Shown in pieces: positions 25,276-35,776 of a DNA stretch of 64,000 nt. The notes below the pieces were generated by a model. That model was not told the DNA's origin, did not search any database, and saw only the letters and a list, made by a program, of their open reading frames with translations. The position numbers and the translations under genes are program-made. Every line of letters begins with the position of its first letter. Position 1 is the first letter of the stretch. The DNA lies in contig NZ_QFYQ01000001.1 of NCBI RefSeq assembly GCF_003254475.1, positions 3,100,001 to 3,164,000 on the forward strand, given 5' to 3'. The DNA comes from Phenylobacterium soli (lineage in GTDB: Bacteria > Pseudomonadota > Alphaproteobacteria > Caulobacterales > Caulobacteraceae).

Positions 25276-28200
25276 TCAGCTCGCTTGCGGCATCAGGGAA
25301 ACGACCGTGTCACTGGCCAGCTTCATGGCGTCCGCGCGCTGGATCGAGACGCGCAGCACCGAGACGAGGTGGTCGATGTCCACGGGCTTGGACACATAGT
25401 CGGAGGCGCCCGCCTGGATGCACTTCTGACGGTCTCCCTTCATCGCCTTGGCGGTCACCGCGACGATCGGCAGGTCGGCCATGCCGGCCCGCGAGCGAAT
25501 CTCGCGGATCGTCTCGTAGCCGTCCATGTCGGGCATCATGATGTCCACAAGCACCACGTCGACGTCGGGTTGCGCCTCGATGACCTCGAGCCCGGCGCGG
25601 CCGCTCTCGGCATAGCTCAGCTCGATCCCGTACTCCTCGAGCGCCGAGGCGAGCGAGAAGATGTTCCGGATGTCGTCGTCGATGACCACGATACGACGGC
25701 CGGCGAGCACCGGATCATCCAGCTTGGACTGGTTGACCTTGGCCTTGGCCTGGGCGGACAGGCGCTCCAGCGGCTCGTGCAGCAGCAGGCTCGCCTGGTC
25801 GACCAGCTGGTCGGCCGTGCGGGCCAGGCGGACGAGGCCGCCGAACACCGCCAGGCGCAGACGCCGGTCATCATCGGCTTCCAGCTCGCCCGGCGCATAA
25901 ACCACCGCCGGCACGCAGCGGCCGTCGGCCTGCTTCATCTGCTCGACGATCTGGGCCGCCGGCAGGGCCGAGGCTTCGATCATCAGACCGTCGGGACGCT
26001 CGGCCGCGGGGCGGGCCAGGACCTCCTCGAGGCTGTCGACCAGCTCCACCTCCGTGAAGCACTCGCGCAGCGTCTCGGCCGCCTCCCCCTCGCCGCCCAC
26101 CAGCACGATGCGCCGGTCGGCCTTGTCGACGAAGCCCTTCACGCCCTGCAGGGTGGAGACCACCACCTCGCGCTCCACCGGCTTATGGGTGAAGCCGAAG
26201 GCCCCCATCGACAGGCCGAGGCCCTTCTGGTCGTCCGCCGAGATGACGTGCACCGGGATGTGCCGCGTCTCGGGCGTGCGCTTCAGGAGGTCGAGCAGGG
26301 CCAGGCCGTCCATGTCCGGCAGGCCGATGTCGAGCATGATGGCGTCCGGCCCGAAGCGGCGGGCGAGCGACGGCGCGGCCACCCCCTCGCCGGTCACGAC
26401 GCCCTTGAAGCCGCTCTCCCGCACCAGGCTGAGCAGGATCGAGGCGAAGCGCGGATCGTCCTCGACGATCAGCACCACCGAGTCCGAGGAGCCGATGTCG
26501 TCGCGGTCGTCGGCCACCGCCTCCACGGGTTCTTCCGAGAAGGTCGAGGGCATCAGCATCGGCCGAGGCATGGCCGCCGCCGCGGCGCGGGCCGCCGGGC
26601 TCGGCTGCTGGGCCGGGCTGAAGTTCAGCGGCAGGTAGAGGGTGAAGGTCGAGCCCTTGCCGGGCTGCGAGGTGACCCTCAGCTCGCCGCCGAGCAGGCG
26701 GGTGATCTCCCGGCTGATCGAGAGGCCAAGGCCCGTGCCGCCGAACTTGCGGCTGATCGAACCATCGGCCTGCTGGAAGCTCTCGAAGATGATCCGTTGC
26801 TTGTCCTCGGGGATGCCGATGCCGGTGTCCTCGACCGAGAACGCCAGCACCTGACCGGCCGTGTTGAGGTGGTCGTTGGTGGCGTGCCAGCCCGAGTGCG
26901 CCCGCTCGACGCGCAGCTTCACATGGCCCTTGTCGGTGAACTTGAAGGCGTTCGACAGCAGGTTCTTGATGATCTGCTGCAGGCGCTTGTCGTCGGTGAG
27001 CATGGTCCGCGGCAAGGCCGGGTCGACCTCCACCTGGAACTCGAGCTTCTTGTCCGCCGCGATCTGCGAGAACGTCCGGTCGACATGGTCGCGAAGGCCG
27101 GCGAAGGACATCTCGCTGATGTCCAGGGTGACGGTGCCGCTCTCGATCTTGGACAGGTCGAGGATGTCGTTGATGAGGCCCAGGAGGTCGGTGCCCGCGT
27201 CGTGGATGTTGCGGGCGAACTCGACCTGCTTGTCGCTCAGGTTGCCCTGACCGTTGTCGGCCAGCAGCTTCGAGAGGATCAGCAGCGAGTTCAGCGGCGT
27301 CCGCAGCTCGTGGCTCATGTTGGCCAGGAACTCGGACTTGTACTTGGACGTCAGGGCCAGCTGCTCGGCCTTCTCCTCGAGGGCCAGCTTCGCCTGCTCC
27401 ACCTCGCGGTTCTTGGCTTCCACCTGCTGGTTCTGGATCGACAGCAGGTGCGCCTTCTCCTGCAGCTCGGCGTTGGTCTGCTGCAATTCCTCCTGCTTGG
27501 TGCGCAGCAGCTCCTCCGACTGACGGAGCGAGGCGGCCTGCTGCTCCAGCCGGTCGTTGGTCTTCTTCAGCTCCTCCTGCTGCGCCTGCAGTTCGGAGGT
27601 CAGCAGCTGCGACTGCTTCAGGAGGCCCTCGGTCCGCATGTTGGCGGCGATGGTGTTCAAGACGATGCCGATGGATTCCATCAGCTGGTCGAGGAACTGC
27701 TGCTGGGTGTCGTTGAACTCACCGAAGGTAGCGAGCTCGATCACCGCCTTCACCTCGCCTTCGAAGAGAGCCGGCAGGACGATGATGTTGTTCGGCGGCG
27801 CCTCGCCGAGGCCCGAGCTCACCTGCACGTAGTCGGTGGGCACGTTGGTCAGCAGGATCCGGCTCTTCTCGTAGGCGCACTGGCCGATCAGGCCCTCGCG
27901 CAGCTTGAACGAGTTGGCCAGGTGCTTGCGGCTGTTGAAGGCGTAGGAGGCGGCCAGGTTCATCACCATGGCCCCGTCCTCGTCGCGGTCGGAGACGTAG
28001 AACACGGCGTGCTGTGCGTTGATCAGCGGCGCCAGCTCCGAGAGCACCAGGTTCGACACCGTCGAGAGGTCGCGCTCGCCCTGCAGCATCCGCGTGAACC
28101 GGGCCAGGTTGGTCTTCAGCCAGTCCTGCTCCGTGTTCTTCAACGTCTGCTCGCGGAGGTTCCGGATCATCTCGTTGATGTTGTTCTTCAGCTCTTCCAC

Positions 28201-31134
28201 CTCGCCGGACGCCTCGACGGTGATCGACCGCGTCAGGTCGCCCTTGGTCACGGCGGTGGACACTTCGGCGATGGCGCGCACCTGGGTGGTCAGGTTGGCG
28301 GCCAGTTCGTTCACGTTGTCGGTCAGGTCGCGCCACAGGCCGGCGGCGCCGGGCACCCGGGCCTGGCCGCCGAGCTTGCCCTCGATACCCACCTCGCGGG
28401 CCACGTTGGTCACCTGGTCGGCGAAGGTGGCCAGGGTCTCGATCATCCCGTTGATGGTGTCGGCCAGGGCCGCGATCTCGCCCTTGGCGTCCAGGGTCAG
28501 CTTGCGCTTCAGGTCGCCCATGGCCACCGCGGTCACGACGTCGGCGATGTTACGCACCTGACCCGTGAGGTTGTTGGCCATCATGTTCACGTTGTCGGTG
28601 AGGTCTTTCCAGGTGCCGGCGACGCCGGGCACCTGCGCCTGACCGCCCAGCTTGCCTTCCGTACCCACTTCGCGGGCCACGCGGGTCACTTCCGAGGCGA
28701 AGGAGTTCAGCTGGTCCACCATGACGTTGATGGTGTTCTTCAGCTCCAGGATCTCGCCGCGCACGTCCACGGTGATCTTCTTGGAGAGGTCGCCCTTGGC
28801 CACGGCGGTGGTCACGTCGGCGATGTTACGCACCTGGCCGGTCAGGTTGGCGGCCATCAGGTTCACGTTGTCGGTGAGGTCCTTCCAGGTGCCGGCGACG
28901 CCGCGCACCTGCGCCTGACCGCCGAGCTTGCCCTCGGTGCCCACTTCCCTCGCCACGCGGGTCACTTCCGAGGCGAAGGAGTTGAGCTGGTCCACCATGG
29001 TGTTGATGGTGTTCTTCAGCTCCAGGATCTCGCCGCGCACGTCCACGGTGATCTTCTTGGAGAGGTCGCCCATGGCCACCGCGGTGGTCACCTCGGCGAT
29101 GTTACGGACCTGGCCGGTCAGGTTCGCGGCCATGAAGTTCACGTTGTCGGTGAGGTCTTTCCAAGTGCCGGCGACGCCCTTCACCTGGGCCTGGCCGCCG
29201 AGCTTGCCTTCCGTACCCACTTCCCTCGCCACCCGGGTCACTTCCGAGGCGAAGGAGTTCAGCTGGTCCACCATGGTGTTGATGGTGTTCTTCAGCTCGA
29301 GGATTTCCCCCTTCACGTCCACGGTGATCTTCTTGGAGAGGTCGCCGTTGGCCACGGCGGTGGTCACCTCGGCGATGTTACGGACCTGGCCGGTCAGGTT
29401 GGCGGCCATCAGGTTCACGTTGTCGGTGAGGTCCTTCCAGGTGCCGGCGACGCCCTTCACCTGGGCCTGACCGCCGAGCTTGCCTTCCGTACCCACTTCC
29501 CTCGCCACCCGGGTCACTTCCGAGGCGAAGGAGTTCAGCTGGTCCACCATGGTGTTGATGGTGTTCTTCAGCTCGAGGATCTCGCCGCGCACGTCCACGG
29601 TGATCTTCTTGGAGAGGTCGCCGTTGGCCACGGCGGTGGTCACCTCGGCGATGTTACGCACCTGGCCGGTCAGGTTGCCAGCCATCAGGTTCACGTTGTC
29701 GGTGAGGTCCTTCCAGGTGCCGGCGACGCCCTTCACCTGGGCCTGACCGCCGAGCTTGCCTTCCGTACCCACCTCGCGGGCCACGCGGGTCACTTCGCTC
29801 GCGAAGGCGTTGAGCTGGTCCACCATGGTGTTGATGGTGTTCTTCAGCTCCAGGATCTCGCCGCGCACGTCCACGGTGATCTTCTTGGAGAGGTCGCCGT
29901 TGGCCACGGCGGTGGTCACCTCGGCGATGTTACGCACCTGGCCGGTCAGGTTGGCGGCCATGAAGTTCACGTTGTCGGTGAGGTCCTTCCAGGCGCCGGT
30001 GACGCCTTCCACTCGGGCCTGACCGCCAAGCTTTCCCTCCGTACCCACTTCGCGGGCCACGCGGGTCACTTCCGAGGCGAAGGCGTTGAGCTGGTCCACC
30101 ATGGTGTTGATGGTGTTCTTCAGCTCGAGGATTTCCCCCTTCACGTCCACGGTGATCTTCTTGGAGAGGTCGCCGTTGGCCACGGCGGTGGTCACCTCGG
30201 CGATGTTACGCACCTGGCCGGTCAGGTTCGCGGCCATCAGGTTCACGTTGTCAGTCAGCTCTTTCCACGTACCGGCGACGCCCTTCACCTGGGCCTGGCC
30301 GCCGAGCTTGCCTTCGGTGCCCACTTCCCTCGCCACCCGGGTCACTTCCGAGGCGAAGGAGTTCAGCTGGTCCACCATGGTGTTGATGGTGTTCTTCAGC
30401 TCCAGGATCTCGCCGCGCACATCCACGGTGATCTTCTTGGAGAGGTCGCCGTTGGCCACGGCGGTGGTCACCTCGGCGATGTTACGGACCTGGCCGGTCA
30501 GGTTGGCGGCCATCAGGTTCACGTTGTCGGTGAGGTCCTTCCAGGTGCCGGCGACGCCCTTCACCTGGGCCTGACCGCCGAGCTTGCCTTCCGTACCCAC
30601 CTCGCGGGCCACGCGGGTCACTTCCGAGGCGAAGGAGCCGAGCTGGCCCACCATGGTGTTCACGACCTTGCCGATGCGCAGGAACTCGCCGCGCAGCGGC
30701 CGCTCCTCGTTCTCAAGGTCCATGGTCTGGGACAGGTCGCCCTTGGCCACCGCGTTGATCACGCGGGCCATTTCCGCGGTCGGGTGGACCATGTCGGCGA
30801 TCAGGGTGTTCACCGCGTCGACGCTGGCGGCCCAGGAGCCCTGGGCGGCCGGCAGCTTGGCCCGGTGGTTGATCTTGCCCTGGCGGCCGACCGTCTCGCC
30901 GAGCCGCTCGAATTCCCTGGTCATGCGGTCGTTCATCTCGACCACGTCGTTGAACGCCTCGGCGATCTCGCCGTCGACGCCGGTCAGGCCGCGGGGCAGC
31001 CGCACCGAGAAGTCGCCGCGCCGGAAGGCGCGCAGGGCGGCGAGCAGTTCGTTGGGGCCGATCGCCGCTCCGGATGGCCTGGCCTTGCGCGAGGCCTTGG
31101 CGGCGGAGCTGGTCTTGACGGCGGCTTGCGGCAT
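25276..31134 (-). CDS. Giant cytoplasmic hybrid histidine kinase with nine-unit HAMP array
   Basis: This 1952-residue protein has no membrane segment. A HAMP-like region is followed by nine 92-residue HAMP-type units (DNA 30660-28177), a GAF-like domain (about residues 990-1130), a coiled coil (about 1145-1245) and HisKA with His1275 in [14 protein letters not shown]. The ATPase has [15 protein letters not shown] and [11 protein letters not shown] receiver with Asp1602 ([12 protein letters not shown]), a degenerate receiver-like middle region and a C-terminal receiver with Asp1864 ([11 protein letters not shown]) complete it. The layout recalls fungal group III (Nik1-type) osmosensing kinases. 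The ATG at 31134 ([10 protein letters not shown]) has GGGGGAA before it. Repeat units are almost identical in DNA, implying recent duplication or gene conversion. Confidence 0.95.
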   Translation of the reverse strand: MPQAAVKTSSAAKASRKARPSGAAIGPNELLAALRAFRRGDFSVRLPRGLTGVDGEIAEAFNDVVEMNDRMTREFERLGETVGRQGKINHRAKLPAAQGSWAASVDAVNTLIADMVHPTAEMARVINAVAKGDLSQTMDLENEERPLRGEFLRIGKVVNTMVGQLGSFASEVTRVAREVGTEGKLGGQAQVKGVAGTWKDLTDNVNLMAANLTGQVRNIAEVTTAVANGDLSKKITVDVRGEILELKNTINTMVDQLNSFASEVTRVAREVGTEGKLGGQAQVKGVAGTWKELTDNVNLMAANLTGQVRNIAEVTTAVANGDLSKKITVDVKGEILELKNTINTMVDQLNAFASEVTRVAREVGTEGKLGGQARVEGVTGAWKDLTDNVNFMAANLTGQVRNIAEVTTAVANGDLSKKITVDVRGEILELKNTINTMVDQLNAFASEVTRVAREVGTEGKLGGQAQVKGVAGTWKDLTDNVNLMAGNLTGQVRNIAEVTTAVANGDLSKKITVDVRGEILELKNTINTMVDQLNSFASEVTRVAREVGTEGKLGGQAQVKGVAGTWKDLTDNVNLMAANLTGQVRNIAEVTTAVANGDLSKKITVDVKGEILELKNTINTMVDQLNSFASEVTRVAREVGTEGKLGGQAQVKGVAGTWKDLTDNVNFMAANLTGQVRNIAEVTTAVAMGDLSKKITVDVRGEILELKNTINTMVDQLNSFASEVTRVAREVGTEGKLGGQAQVRGVAGTWKDLTDNVNLMAANLTGQVRNIADVTTAVAKGDLSKKITVDVRGEILELKNTINVMVDQLNSFASEVTRVAREVGTEGKLGGQAQVPGVAGTWKDLTDNVNMMANNLTGQVRNIADVVTAVAMGDLKRKLTLDAKGEIAALADTINGMIETLATFADQVTNVAREVGIEGKLGGQARVPGAAGLWRDLTDNVNELAANLTTQVRAIAEVSTAVTKGDLTRSITVEASGEVEELKNNINEMIRNLREQTLKNTEQDWLKTNLARFTRMLQGERDLSTVSNLVLSELAPLINAQHAVFYVSDRDEDGAMVMNLAASYAFNSRKHLANSFKLREGLIGQCAYEKSRILLTNVPTDYVQVSSGLGEAPPNNIIVLPALFEGEVKAVIELATFGEFNDTQQQFLDQLMESIGIVLNTIAANMRTEGLLKQSQLLTSELQAQQEELKKTNDRLEQQAASLRQSEELLRTKQEELQQTNAELQEKAHLLSIQNQQVEAKNREVEQAKLALEEKAEQLALTSKYKSEFLANMSHELRTPLNSLLILSKLLADNGQGNLSDKQVEFARNIHDAGTDLLGLINDILDLSKIESGTVTLDISEMSFAGLRDHVDRTFSQIAADKKLEFQVEVDPALPRTMLTDDKRLQQIIKNLLSNAFKFTDKGHVKLRVERAHSGWHATNDHLNTAGQVLAFSVEDTGIGIPEDKQRIIFESFQQADGSISRKFGGTGLGLSISREITRLLGGELRVTSQPGKGSTFTLYLPLNFSPAQQPSPAARAAAAAMPRPMLMPSTFSEEPVEAVADDRDDIGSSDSVVLIVEDDPRFASILLSLVRESGFKGVVTGEGVAAPSLARRFGPDAIMLDIGLPDMDGLALLDLLKRTPETRHIPVHVISADDQKGLGLSMGAFGFTHKPVEREVVVSTLQGVKGFVDKADRRIVLVGGEGEAAETLRECFTEVELVDSLEEVLARPAAERPDGLMIEASALPAAQIVEQMKQADGRCVPAVVYAPGELEADDDRRLRLAVFGGLVRLARTADQLVDQASLLLHEPLERLSAQAKAKVNQSKLDDPVLAGRRIVVIDDDIRNIFSLASALEEYGIELSYAESGRAGLEVIEAQPDVDVVLVDIMMPDMDGYETIREIRSRAGMADLPIVAVTAKAMKGDRQKCIQAGASDYVSKPVDIDHLVSVLRVSIQRADAMKLASDTVVSLMPQAS
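28177..30660 (-). repeat. Nine tandem 276-bp coding repeats (HAMP units)
   Basis: Units of exactly 276 bp (92 codons) repeat in frame inside the giant kinase gene, anchored on N-x-M-V/I at 30660, ..., 28452. Consensus pieces are [40 protein letters not shown] and [20 protein letters not shown]. Units 2-7 differ by only a few residues; units 8 and 9 are more diverged (for example [20 protein letters not shown] and [20 protein letters not shown]). Confidence 0.97.
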
Positions 31135-31488
31135 GGTTCCCCCGGGAACTGAGCGATTGAGCGCCGGGGATGCATGATGCTGTCGGGGCCTGCGCGCGCG
31201 AAGACGGACAGGCCCGGGAACAAGACACACCCCCGCCTTTCCAGCGAACACGCAGACACCGCTGCGGGTTCCCGGAATGCGGAATAAATTTGCGATTGCC
31301 TGCCGGCCGTCCCGCGCGCGCCCCCGCACGCTGCGATCCGGTAGGATGTCCCTTTGTCCCAGAGCCGACTTAAAAAATCAAATTGAAACAATAGCTAAGC
31401 TAGTTCCGCTCAGGGCGATGCGGAACCTGCCGCCAGAGCCGCCGTTTCCGGCCGGGGCGCCTCGCCCCCGATGGAGCGCCACGCCCGC
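31135..31488. other. Divergent intergenic region, about 350 bp
   Basis: No gene is seen. The region separates the giant kinase gene (minus) from the nucleotidyltransferase gene (plus). It holds the only AT-rich patches nearby: AATAAATTTGCG near 31284 and TTAAAAAATCAAATTG near 31370. An 11-bp palindrome TAGCTAAGCTA lies at 31392-31402. Promoters for both directions probably lie here. I found no clear CtrA box; the TTAA-N7-AATT near 31371 is one half-site short. Confidence 0.5.
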
Positions 31489-32268
31489 ATGTCCCACGCG
31501 CCGCCCGACGACGCCTTCGAGCCTCCGCCCGAGTCAGAGGCCTTCTATGCAGAGAGCCTCAAGCTCCTGAAGGAATCGAAGATCCCGTTCCTGCTCTCCG
31601 GGACCTATGCGGTCACGGCCTTCACCGGCATCGTCCGGCCGACCAAGGACCTCGACGTCTTCTGCAAGGCCGGCGACTACCCGCGGATCCTCCGCTTCTT
31701 CCAGGATCGCGGCTACCGCACCGACGTGGAGGACGAGCGCTGGATCGCCAAGGTCTGGTGCGACAACCACTTCTTCGACGTCATCTTCGCCATGTCCAAC
31801 GGCGCCGCGCCGGTCACGGACGAGTGGTTCCAGGGCGGCGACACCATCACCGTTTACGGGGCCGAGGTCGGCATCACACCGCCCACCGAGCTCATCCTCT
31901 CGAAGATGTTCATCCAGGACCGCTACCGCTACGACGGCGCCGACGTGGTCCACGTGATCCTCAAGGCGCACGACCGGATCGATTGGCGCCGCCTGCTCCG
32001 CTACATGGAGCCACACTGGGAGGTGCTGCTGATCCACCTCCTCAACTTCCGCTTCGTCTATCCCACCGAGCGCGACCTGGTGCCGGCCTGGCTGATGGAG
32101 GAGCTCACCGGCCGCCTGCAGGCCCAGATTGGCCTGCCCGCCGCCCGCGTGCGGGTCTGCCGCGGCCGCCTGTTCAGCCCGCGCGACTACGTCACCGACA
32201 TCACCGAGTGGGGCTTCGCCGACGTGGTCGGCAAGGGGCTAGAGGAGCGCCATGAGCCAATCGCCTGA
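31489..32268 (+). CDS. Nucleotidyltransferase-fold protein
   Basis: This 259-residue member of the minimal nucleotidyltransferase superfamily has LLSGTYAVTAFTG then RPTKDLDVF, giving the G-S/T helix and the DxD pair. A third metal-binding Asp is in NHFFDVIFAM. These are the residues needed for nucleotide transfer, so it is probably active. The substrate (RNA, protein, small molecule or antitoxin-type target) is unknown. The C-terminal half is unlike AbiEii and tRNA-CCA enzymes. ATG 31489 (MSHAPPDD) is preferred; ATG 31471 would add six residues. The 3' end overlaps the metallophosphoesterase gene by 17 bp, indicating a coupled two-gene unit. Confidence 0.8.
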   Translation: MSHAPPDDAFEPPPESEAFYAESLKLLKESKIPFLLSGTYAVTAFTGIVRPTKDLDVFCKAGDYPRILRFFQDRGYRTDVEDERWIAKVWCDNHFFDVIFAMSNGAAPVTDEWFQGGDTITVYGAEVGITPPTELILSKMFIQDRYRYDGADVVHVILKAHDRIDWRRLLRYMEPHWEVLLIHLLNFRFVYPTERDLVPAWLMEELTGRLQAQIGLPAARVRVCRGRLFSPRDYVTDITEWGFADVVGKGLEERHEPIA

Positions 32269-33013
32269 CGCGCCGGGGTTCGCGTCGCCGCCCGGCACGG
32301 GGAAGCTCAGGCTCGCCGCGATCGGCGACCTGCACGTGGTCGAGAGCCACAGGCACCCCTATCGCGAGCTCTTCCAGCGGATCAGCCAGGAGGCCGACGT
32401 CCTGGCCCTGTGCGGCGACCTCACCAACTTCGGCAAGACGCCCGAGGCCGAGATCCTGGCCGAGGACCTGCAGGCCTGCGAGATCCCCGTGGTCGGCGTG
32501 CTCGGCAACCACGACTACGAGTGCGGCCAGCCGGACGAGGTGGCGAGAATCCTCCACCAGGCCGGCATGCGCTGCCTGGAGGGCGAGCCGATCGAGGTGC
32601 AGGGCGTGGGCTTCGCCGGGGCCAAGGGCTTCATCGGCGGCTTCGGGCGCTACATGCTCTCCGCCTTCGGCGAGCCCGAGATCAAGACCTTCGTCCAGGC
32701 TTCCATCGACGAGAACCTGAAGCTCGAGAGCTCCCTGCGGATGCTCAAGACCGACCGGACCGTCGTCGTGCTGCACTATTCTCCCGTCGAGGAGACCGTG
32801 CAGGGCGAGCCGCACGAGATCTTCCCCTTCCTCGGCTCGGCGCGGCTGGGCGAGACCATCGACCGCTTCGACGGCGTGCGCTGCGTCGTCCACGGCCATG
32901 CACACCGGGGCGCCCACGAGGGCCGCACGCCGCGCGGGGTGCCGGTCTACAACGTCGCCCGGCCGGTGCTGAACCGGGACCTCGGCGTCGAGTTCGCCCT
33001 GATCGAGGTCTGA
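32252..33013 (+). CDS. Calcineurin-like metallophosphoesterase
   Basis: This 253-residue phosphoesterase has all dinuclear metal motifs: AIGDLHVVESH (motif I), LCGDLTNFGKT (II), VLGNHDYECG (III), a His in VVVLHYSPVEE, and VVHGHAHRGAHEG. Members hydrolyse phosphodiesters or monoesters of nucleotides, nucleic acids or proteins. Its gene begins inside the nucleotidyltransferase gene (17-bp overlap), so the pair probably adds and removes a nucleotide or phosphate modification; that is inference. It has no signal peptide, so it acts in the cytoplasm. It converges on ppc with stop codons only 4 bp apart. Confidence 0.92.
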   Translation: MSQSPDAPGFASPPGTGKLRLAAIGDLHVVESHRHPYRELFQRISQEADVLALCGDLTNFGKTPEAEILAEDLQACEIPVVGVLGNHDYECGQPDEVARILHQAGMRCLEGEPIEVQGVGFAGAKGFIGGFGRYMLSAFGEPEIKTFVQASIDENLKLESSLRMLKTDRTVVVLHYSPVEETVQGEPHEIFPFLGSARLGETIDRFDGVRCVVHGHAHRGAHEGRTPRGVPVYNVARPVLNRDLGVEFALIEV

Positions 33014-33017
33014 CGCC

Positions 33018-35714
33018 TCAGCCGGTGTTGCGAAGGCCCGCGGCGATGCCGTTGATGGTCAGGTGGATGCCCTCGCGCACCGCCTCCTCGTCGTCGCCCA
33101 TCCTGAGGCGGCGCAGGAGTTCGATCTGCAGGTGGTTGAGCGGGTCGATGTAGGGCAGGCGCGAGCGGATCACCGCCGCGAGGTCCGGGTTCTTGTCCAG
33201 CAGCGCCGTCTGGCCGGTGATCGCCAGCAGGGCCTCGACCGTCCGCTCCCACTCCGCACGGATCTGGCCGAACACCGTCTGCGCGAGGGCTTCGTCCTGG
33301 ACGAGGCCGGCGTAACGCCCGGCGATGGCCATGTCCGACTTGGCGAGCACCATCTCCATGTTGGCCAGGGCCGAGGAGAAGAACGGCCAGGTCTCGTGCA
33401 GCTCGGCCAGGGTGGCGATCGGCACGCCGGCCTTGGCCACGGCCGATCCGAAGCCGTACCAGCCCGGCAGCATGGCCCGCGACTGCGACCAGGAGAACAC
33501 CCACGGAATCGCGCGCAGACCGGCGAGGCTGCGGCTCGCCTGGCGCGAGGTCGGCCGGCTGCCGATGTTGAGGTCGGCGATCTCGCTGATCGGCGTCGCG
33601 CCGTAGAAATAATCGACGAAGCCGGGCGTCTCGTGGACCAGGGCGCGGTAGGCCGCCATGGATTCTCGCGACAGAGCTTCCATCGCATCGGCGTGGGGCG
33701 CGGCGACCTCGGCCTCGGCGGCCTTGCGCAGCGACGCCAGCACCACGCCCGCGGTCAGGGTCTCCAGGCTCTGCCGGGCAAGTTCGGGGTCGGCGTACTT
33801 GTTGGCCACCACCTCGCCCTGTTCGGTGATGCGGATCCGCCCGTTCACCGTGCCGGCCGGCTGCGCCAGGATCGCGTCGAAGGACGAGCCGCCGCCCCGG
33901 CCCACCGCCCCGCCGCGGCCGTGGAAAAGCTGCAGCCGCAGGCCAAGGTCATGGGTCACACGGCCCAGCGCGCGGGAGGTCTGGTAGAGCTCCCAGGTCG
34001 AGGTCAGGTAGCTGCCGTCCTTGTTGGAGTCCGAATAGCCGATCATCACCTCCTGCAGCCCGATCGGCTCGACGAGGCGTCGGACGAGCGGCAGTTCGAG
34101 GTACTCCCGCAGGGTCTGCGGCGCGGCGCGCAGGTCATCGATGGTCTCGAAGAGCGGCTCGGCGAAGACACCGGTGCGCGGCGGATCGCCGGGCGCATAG
34201 AGCCCCACCTCCTTGAGCAGCAGATAGACTTCCAGCAGGTCTGAGACCGAGGTGGTGTTGGAGACGATGTAGGCGCGGATCGCGTCCTTGCCGTAGAGCC
34301 GCTTCACCTCGGCCGCGGCGCTCAGCACCGCGTGCTCGCGGCGGGTCTCCTCGCTGTAGTCGGCGAAGGGCGAATAGAGCAGTCGCCCATGGCCGAGCTC
34401 GGAGATCAGCAGCGCCCGGCGGCCCGCCTCGTCCAGCGCTTCGTAGTCCTCGCAGACCCCGGCCACTTTGAGGAGCTCGGCCACCGTGCGCGCGTGCACC
34501 GCCGAGTTCTGGCGCAGGTCCAGGCGCGCCAGGTGGAAGCCGAAGGTGTCCACCGCGCGGATCAGGTCCGGCAGCGGCCCGCGGGCGAAGGTTTCGCCGT
34601 GCTGGGCGATGAGGCTCGCCAGCACCGTCTCGAGGTCCGCCTTGAAGTCATCCGGGCTGTCGTAGGGCTCGGCCTCGGCGACCGGGGCGCGCGGCGGCGC
34701 CTCGCCGGTCAGCCGCAGATAGGAGGCCGCCAGCCGGGCGTAGACGCCGATCAGCGCCTGCCGATAGGGCTCGTCGGCGCGATGGGGCGAGCTGTCGTGG
34801 GCCGCGGCGGCGAGGGCCTGCAGCTCCGGCGTGACCGCCGTCAGCCGTCCGGAGAGCGAGAGCTCTGCGCCGAGCCCGTTGACCGCCTCGAGGTACATAC
34901 GCAGGGCCGCCTGCGACTGGCGCCGCATCGCCTGGCGGAGCACCTCGGCGGTGACGAACGGATTGCCGTCGCGGTCGCCGCCCACCCAGGAGCCGACGCG
35001 CAGGAAGCTGTTGAGCTGCTCGGGCTCGCCCAGCACCTCCAGCCAATGGGCGTAGAGCCTCGGCACCTCGGGCAGGAAGCTGCGCTCCAGATAGGAGACG
35101 GCGTTCTCGATCTCGTCGCCGACGCCGAGCTTCACCGAGCGCAGCAGGCGGGTGCGCCAGAAGATCGACACCTGGCGGACCAGTTCGCGTTCGAGCACCG
35201 CGCGCTCGGCGTCGGTGTGGGCGCGGTCGAAGGCGTCCAGGTCGTCGGCGATGGCGCCGACGCGGTCGAGCACGCTCTTGCGCCGCACCTCGCTGGGATG
35301 GGCGGTGATGACCGGCGCGATCAGGGCCTGGCGGAGCAGCGCCACCACCGCCTCGAGGTCCACGCCATCGGCCTTCAGCGCGCGGATCGCCCCGGCGAGC
35401 GTGTCGCCGCGGGCGTCGCCGCCGCGCCCGCGCCGGCGCTGGATCTGGTCCTCGGCGATGTTGGTGATCTGCAGGAAGCAGGCGAACGAATGGACGAACC
35501 GCACCGTGTCGGCGAGCGACAGGCCGGACAGCCGCTCGGCCATCACCTGGGCGGCCGCCGCCGTGCCCTCGCGGTGGAAGCCCACCGAGGCCTGGCGGAT
35601 GTCCTCGATCTGGTTGAACACCGCCTCCCCGTCCTGGGCGCGGATCACGTCTCCGAGCACGCGGCCGAGGAAGCGCACCGTGGCGCGGAGCTGGTCGGGG
35701 AGGGACTGGCTCAT
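33018..35714 (-). CDS. ppc: Phosphoenolpyruvate carboxylase
   Basis: This 898-residue enzyme carboxylates phosphoenolpyruvate to oxaloacetate, replenishing the TCA cycle. Recognisable motifs are the catalytic His in APVITAHPSEVRRKS (TAHPSE instead of the common TAHPTE), GSWVGGDRDGNPFV, MIGYSDSNKDGSYLTS, the glycine-rich LFHGRGGAVGRGGG, NIGSRPTSRQ and the C-terminal INGIAAGLRNTG, which ends the protein as in the family. Length matches the bacterial enzymes. ATG 35714 (MSQSLPDQ) is preferred; a GTG two codons upstream is possible. The gene is followed by convergent metallophosphoesterase sequence and preceded by the ABC permease gene on the same strand, 62 bp away. Confidence 0.97.
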   Translation of the reverse strand: MSQSLPDQLRATVRFLGRVLGDVIRAQDGEAVFNQIEDIRQASVGFHREGTAAAAQVMAERLSGLSLADTVRFVHSFACFLQITNIAEDQIQRRRGRGGDARGDTLAGAIRALKADGVDLEAVVALLRQALIAPVITAHPSEVRRKSVLDRVGAIADDLDAFDRAHTDAERAVLERELVRQVSIFWRTRLLRSVKLGVGDEIENAVSYLERSFLPEVPRLYAHWLEVLGEPEQLNSFLRVGSWVGGDRDGNPFVTAEVLRQAMRRQSQAALRMYLEAVNGLGAELSLSGRLTAVTPELQALAAAAHDSSPHRADEPYRQALIGVYARLAASYLRLTGEAPPRAPVAEAEPYDSPDDFKADLETVLASLIAQHGETFARGPLPDLIRAVDTFGFHLARLDLRQNSAVHARTVAELLKVAGVCEDYEALDEAGRRALLISELGHGRLLYSPFADYSEETRREHAVLSAAAEVKRLYGKDAIRAYIVSNTTSVSDLLEVYLLLKEVGLYAPGDPPRTGVFAEPLFETIDDLRAAPQTLREYLELPLVRRLVEPIGLQEVMIGYSDSNKDGSYLTSTWELYQTSRALGRVTHDLGLRLQLFHGRGGAVGRGGGSSFDAILAQPAGTVNGRIRITEQGEVVANKYADPELARQSLETLTAGVVLASLRKAAEAEVAAPHADAMEALSRESMAAYRALVHETPGFVDYFYGATPISEIADLNIGSRPTSRQASRSLAGLRAIPWVFSWSQSRAMLPGWYGFGSAVAKAGVPIATLAELHETWPFFSSALANMEMVLAKSDMAIAGRYAGLVQDEALAQTVFGQIRAEWERTVEALLAITGQTALLDKNPDLAAVIRSRLPYIDPLNHLQIELLRRLRMGDDEEAVREGIHLTINGIAAGLRNTG

Positions 35715-35776
35715 CGACACAGGAACGCACGAAGGCGCCCGGCCGTCACCCCCTGATGGTCCCCCGGCGAGAGAAC

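Noticed and set aside
28177..30660. Regular repeats that might suggest a CRISPR array
   Set aside because: The units are 276 bp, in frame and coding (HAMP), with no short repeat/spacer alternation and no cas genes.
25018..31152. A plus-strand open frame of 2044 codons opposite the giant kinase
   Set aside because: It is a shadow: high GC and the repeated coding units leave no stops. The protein is repetitive (GQV GGH motifs) and has no domain, and the minus-strand kinase explains the region fully.
31371..31386. Possible CtrA box (TTAA-N7-TTAA)
   Set aside because: The second half reads AATT, so it is one mismatch pair short; no other gene-linked evidence.
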